A DNA stretch of 8,053 bases, taken from NCBI GenBank assembly GCA_002335385.1, contig DCVK01000041.1, positions 1 to 8,053 on the forward strand, read 5' to 3'. A program made the position numbers and the translations under genes. Each line of letters opens with the position of its first letter. The first letter of the stretch is position 1. Under the pieces are notes generated by a model that saw only the letters and a program-made list of their open reading frames with translations, was not told the origin of the DNA and did no database searches. Source of the DNA: Candidatus Aminicenantes bacterium UBA2190. GTDB lineage: Bacteria > Acidobacteriota > Aminicenantia > UBA2199. This document shows positions 5,213 through 8,053 of this stretch, one piece after another.

Positions 5213-6502
5213 TCAGCGATTCTTGTAGCTGTAAACGATATTGCCGCTGACGATGGTGTAAGCGATCGCCCCCTGCCCTTCCCAGCCCAGGAACGGGCAG
5301 TTGTTGGCCTTGGAACGGAAGTCCTTCTCCTCGATCTTGAAGCGCTTTTTCAGGTCGAGCAGGGTCAGGTCGGCGGGATATCCCGCCTTGACGCGGCCGC
5401 GGTCCTTCAGCCCAAGCACCCGCGCCGGATTGGTGGAGAACAGCTCGACCAGGCGGTTGAGGGTCAGCAGCTTCGCGCGCACCAGGCGGTCGTGGATCAC
5501 CGGGAACGACGTCTCCATGCCGATGACGCCGAAGGGCGCGTACTCGAACTCCTTGTCCTTGTCGTCGCGGGTGTGCGGGGCGTGGTCGGAGGCGATGCAG
5601 TCGATGGTGCCGTCCTGCAGGCCGCGGATCAGCTCCAGGCGGTCGGCCTCGGTGCGCAGCGGCGGCTTGACCTTGTAGACGGGATTGTAATTCTGGACCA
5701 GCTCTTCATTGAGCAGCAGGTGGTGCGGGGTGGCGTCGGCGCTGACCGGGGTTTTCATCCGGCGGGCGTTGCGGATCAGTTCGACCGAACCGGCGGTGGA
5801 AATATGGGTCAAATGCAGGCGTGACTGGATGCGTTCCTGCAGGATCAGGTCGCGGGCGACGATCACTTCCTCGGCGGCCTTGAGCATGCCGCGCAGCCCG
5901 TATTTGTACGAAATGAAACCTTCGTTGACCTGTCCTTCGGCCGAGATCGAGTGGTCTTCCGGGTGCTCGATGATGGGTACATCAAGCATTTTGGCATATT
6001 CCAGGGCCTTGCGGATCAGGTCGGCCTTCATCACGCACTGTCCGTCATCGGAGAAGGCCACGGCGCCGCCCTCGACCAGGTCAGCCATTTCGACCAGGTT
6101 CTCGCCCAGCAGGCCGCGGGAAACGGATGCCACAGGGAAGATATTGACCAGCCCGACCTGGCGGGCGCGGGCGATGATGTACTCGGTCACCGAGCGGTTG
6201 TCGTTGACCGGCTCGGTATTGGCCATGCAGGCCACCGAGGTGAAGCCGCCGTGAACGGCCGCCCGGGCGCCGCTGGCGATCGACTCCTTGTTCTCCTGGC
6301 CCGGCTCGCGCAAATGGACGTGCATGTCGATGAAGCCCGGGGCGACCGCCAGGCCCTTGGCGTCGAGCGTGGGGCAATTCACGGCTTTTTTGATCGCGGC
6401 GGCGACCTCCTTGACCTTGCCGTTCTCGACCAGGATGTCCATGACGCGGTCGATGCCGGCGGCCGGATCGACCAGGCGGCCGCCTTTAATTAAGAGTCTC
6501 AT
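5213..6502 (-). CDS. pyrC: Dihydroorotase, type I
   Basis: This cytoplasmic zinc amidohydrolase closes N-carbamoyl-aspartate to dihydroorotate, the third step of UMP synthesis. At 429 residues it has normal length for the type I class. Visible metal and catalytic residues are HVHLREPG (61-68, His61 and His63), Asp153 in AFSDDG (149-154), which bridges the two metals in this class, His180 in IIEHPED, His233 in LHLTHIST, and the catalytic ASDHAPH (304-310, Asp306). MANTEPVND (93-101) binds substrate in the family, and NNCPFLGW near the C-terminus is the usual NSPF-like loop. AAGGAGAG (6507-6514) lies 4 nt before ATG 6502. The start overlaps the end of pyrB by 17 nt, so the genes are co-transcribed and probably coupled. 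In Aquifex-type bacteria type I dihydroorotase assembles with the pyrB product; that complex is an inference here. Confidence 0.96.
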   Translation of the reverse strand: MRLLIKGGRLVDPAAGIDRVMDILVENGKVKEVAAAIKKAVNCPTLDAKGLAVAPGFIDMHVHLREPGQENKESIASGARAAVHGGFTSVACMANTEPVNDNRSVTEYIIARARQVGLVNIFPVASVSRGLLGENLVEMADLVEGGAVAFSDDGQCVMKADLIRKALEYAKMLDVPIIEHPEDHSISAEGQVNEGFISYKYGLRGMLKAAEEVIVARDLILQERIQSRLHLTHISTAGSVELIRNARRMKTPVSADATPHHLLLNEELVQNYNPVYKVKPPLRTEADRLELIRGLQDGTIDCIASDHAPHTRDDKDKEFEYAPFGVIGMETSFPVIHDRLVRAKLLTLNRLVELFSTNPARVLGLKDRGRVKAGYPADLTLLDLKKRFKIEEKDFRSKANNCPFLGWEGQGAIAYTIVSGNIVYSYKNR

Positions 6503-7430
6503 GGATCTCTCCTTTCAAGAGGTACAGGACGGCCATGCGCACGGCGATGCCGTTGGTCACCTGCTGCAGGATCACCGATTCGTCGGAGTCGGCCATCGAG
6601 GTCTCGATCTCCACGTCGCGGTTGATCGGCCCCGGGTGCATGAGGATGGCCCGCCGGCTGGCCAGGGAGAAAATCTCGCGGTTGATGGCGAACAGGTTGC
6701 GATACTCGCGGATGGAGGGGAAATAGTTGCGCGCCCCGCGCTCGGCCTGCACGCGCAGCATCATGACCACGTCGGCGTTGCGCACGCCGCGGCGGATGTC
6801 GTAGTAGACCGTGGCGCCCAGCTTCTCGAACTCGGCCGGGACCAGCGAGGGCGGCCCGACCAGGGCGATCTCGTTGCCCAGCTTCTGGTGCAGAAGGATA
6901 TTGGACAGGGCGACGCGCGAGTGCAGGATGTCGCCGACGATGGCGATCTTCAGGCCGCGCAGGGTCCGCAGGCGCTGCTGGATGGTCAGGGCGTCGAGCA
7001 GGGCCTGGGTGGGGTGCTCGTGGAAGCCGTCGCCGGCGTTGACGATCGAGGAGCGGGCGAACGTGGTCAGGTAGTGCGGCGAGCCGGAGGCGGAGTGGCG
7101 GATGACGATGATGTGCGGGTTCATCGCTTCCAGCGTCAGGACGGTATCCTTGAGGGTCTCGCCCTTCTTCAGGCTCGACACCGAGGAGTTGAAGTTGATC
7201 AGGTCGGCGCTCAGGCGCTTGGCGGCGATCTCGAACGAGCTGCGCGTGCGCGTGGAGTTCTCGAAGAAAAGGTTGACCACGGTCTTGCCCTTCAGCGCCG
7301 GCACCTTCTTGACATCACGGCTGGAGACCTCGATGAAGGCCTCGGCCGTCTCCAGGATGGTCTCGATGTCGTCGACGCTGAGGTGCTCGATGCCCAGCAG
7401 GTGGTCCTGGCGGAAGGTCCTTTCTTTCAT
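6486..7430 (-). CDS. pyrB: Aspartate carbamoyltransferase catalytic subunit
   Basis: This enzyme joins carbamoyl phosphate and aspartate to N-carbamoyl-aspartate, the committed step of pyrimidine synthesis. It is 314 residues, the usual catalytic-subunit length. The carbamoyl-phosphate loop is FENSTRTRSSFE (56-67). The mobile-loop lysine lies in SLKKGET (86-92), and IRHSASG (110-116) carries the active-site Arg. HPTQALLDA (139-147) has the catalytic His, HSRVA (170-174) and MLRVQAER (224-231) supply aspartate-binding arginines, and HPGPINRDVEI (265-275) closes the site. No pyrI regulatory subunit is nearby, so allosteric control of the Escherichia coli type is not expected. The start codon directly follows the pyrR stop (TAAATG), with an AGGGG-like Shine-Dalgarno inside the pyrR end. 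It overlaps pyrC by 17 nt. Confidence 0.97.
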   Translation of the reverse strand: MKERTFRQDHLLGIEHLSVDDIETILETAEAFIEVSSRDVKKVPALKGKTVVNLFFENSTRTRSSFEIAAKRLSADLINFNSSVSSLKKGETLKDTVLTLEAMNPHIIVIRHSASGSPHYLTTFARSSIVNAGDGFHEHPTQALLDALTIQQRLRTLRGLKIAIVGDILHSRVALSNILLHQKLGNEIALVGPPSLVPAEFEKLGATVYYDIRRGVRNADVVMMLRVQAERGARNYFPSIREYRNLFAINREIFSLASRRAILMHPGPINRDVEIETSMADSDESVILQQVTNGIAVRMAVLYLLKGEIHETLN

Positions 7431-7982
7431 TTAAAACCCCTGGGGCTCCATGATCAGCACCTGGTCCTTGCCGTCGATCTCCTGCAGGATGACCTTGACG
7501 CGCTCGCGGCGCGAGGTGGGCAGGTACTTGCCCTTGAAGTCGGGGCAGATGGGCAGTTCGCGGTGGCCGCGGTCGATGAAGGCCGCCAGCTGCAGCGTGG
7601 CCGGCCGGCCCAGCTCGAAGATCGAGTCCATGGCGGCGCGGATGGTGCGGCCGGTGAAGACCACGTCGTCGATGAGGACGATGTCGCGGTCCTCGACCGG
7701 GAAGTCGATGCGGGTCTTTTTTACCGCCGGCTGCTGCTCGTGCTTGTGCAGGTCGTCACGGAACATGGTGATGTCGAGGATGCCCAGCGGGATGTCGACC
7801 CCCTCCAGTTCCTTGATCAGGACCTGGATGCGGCGGGCGATGTGCACGCCCCGGGTCTGGATGCCGATCAGCGCCAGCTTCTCGGCTTCGCGGTTGCGCT
7901 CCAGGATCTCGATGGCCAGGCGCTGGAGCGTGCGCTTCATCTTCTTATCATCCATGATCTTGGCCTTGATCTTTTCGTCCAT
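7431..7982 (-). CDS. pyrR: PyrR, bifunctional pyrimidine operon regulator / uracil phosphoribosyltransferase
   Basis: This 183-residue type I phosphoribosyltransferase carries the PRPP-binding motif VLIDDVVFTGRTI (102-114). IGIQTRGVHIARRI (39-52), DITMFRDDL (70-78) and FIDRGHRELPI (135-145) are PyrR-specific segments. The family makes UMP from uracil and PRPP and, in Firmicutes, binds pyr mRNA in response to UMP to promote attenuation. It heads the pyrR-pyrB-pyrC operon, followed by pyrB with no gap. ATG 7982 is chosen because AAGGAGAG (7987-7994) lies 4 nt upstream; internal ATGs at codons 10 and 15 lack such a site. The leader from the predicted promoter is only about 20 nt, so there is no room for the usual PyrR-binding stem-loop. 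Regulation of this operon by RNA binding is therefore doubtful, while the enzyme activity is well supported. Confidence 0.96.
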   Translation of the reverse strand: MDEKIKAKIMDDKKMKRTLQRLAIEILERNREAEKLALIGIQTRGVHIARRIQVLIKELEGVDIPLGILDITMFRDDLHKHEQQPAVKKTRIDFPVEDRDIVLIDDVVFTGRTIRAAMDSIFELGRPATLQLAAFIDRGHRELPICPDFKGKYLPTSRRERVKVILQEIDGKDQVLIMEPQGF

Positions 7983-7986
7983 GGTT

Positions 7987-7994
7987 CTCTCCTT
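7987..7994 (-). promoter_or_regulatory. Ribosome binding site of pyrR
   Basis: AAGGAGAG on the minus strand, 4 nt before ATG 7982. It is identical in sequence and spacing to the sites of pyrC (6507-6514) and the DUF937 gene (3617-3624). Confidence 0.88.
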
Positions 7995-8008
7995 TGGCGG
8001 GAAGGCTA

Positions 8009-8036
8009 ATTATAGCTTATCCGCAGCGATTTTCAA
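8009..8036 (-). promoter_or_regulatory. Sigma70-like promoter of pyrR-pyrB-pyrC
   Basis: On the minus strand TTGAAA (8031-8036) and a perfect TATAAT (8009-8014) are separated by 16 nt. The start site is predicted near 8002, leaving a leader of about 20 nt that holds only the Shine-Dalgarno. Nothing recognisable lies in 8037-8053. Confidence 0.85.
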
Positions 8037-8053
8037 ACCCGCGGCTCCAGGCT

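Noticed and set aside
5096..8009. Long plus-strand ORFs opposite pyrC, pyrB and pyrR, such as 6288-8009
   Set aside because: These are antisense shadows typical of GC-rich coding sequence. The minus-strand frames carry complete enzyme motifs.

Overview
This window looks like a chromosomal housekeeping region from a GC-rich, probably Gram-negative-type bacterium. The basis is GC-rich coding sequence, sigma70-like promoters, the same Shine-Dalgarno octamer (AAGGAGAG) in front of three genes, and an AmgK-type cell-wall sugar kinase. Clearly AT-richer spacers hold hairpin elements and short tandem repeats. This spacer style resembles what I recall from uncultivated lineages such as Aminicenantes, but the assignment is a low-confidence guess from memory.

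Layout. The left part is on the + strand: the tail of an unidentified ORF (ends 53), an AmgK-like kinase (82-1014), a spacer with hairpin element A, then a tRNA-modification pair of dihydrouridine synthase (1347-2282) and the 2-thiouridylase MnmA (2273-3334), which overlap. After a short spacer with an inverted repeat come a DUF937 protein (3629-4270), hairpin element B, and a small FmdB-type zinc-ribbon protein (4659-4892). Hairpin element C separates FmdB from the right part, which is on the - strand. That part is a compact operon transcribed pyrR (7982-7431), pyrB (7430-6486), pyrC (6502-5213), with a clear promoter at 8009-8036.

Function. dus and mnmA both modify tRNA and are probably translationally coupled. 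pyrB and pyrC catalyse consecutive steps of de novo UMP synthesis, and pyrR is the usual pyrimidine-responsive partner. However, the visible leader is only about 20 nt and the genes abut or overlap, so the classical PyrR attenuator has no room. The kinase suggests peptidoglycan sugar recycling, without its usual nucleotidyltransferase partner in view.

The most interesting signal is in the spacers. Three related hairpin elements (1063-1218, 4416-4558, 4949-5111) share arms, core and flanking 7-nt tandem repeats. The interior of copy A is inverted relative to B and C while its left flank keeps the same orientation. This suggests inversion between terminal inverted repeats. I see no CRISPR array, insertion sequence, defence system, tRNA or rRNA.
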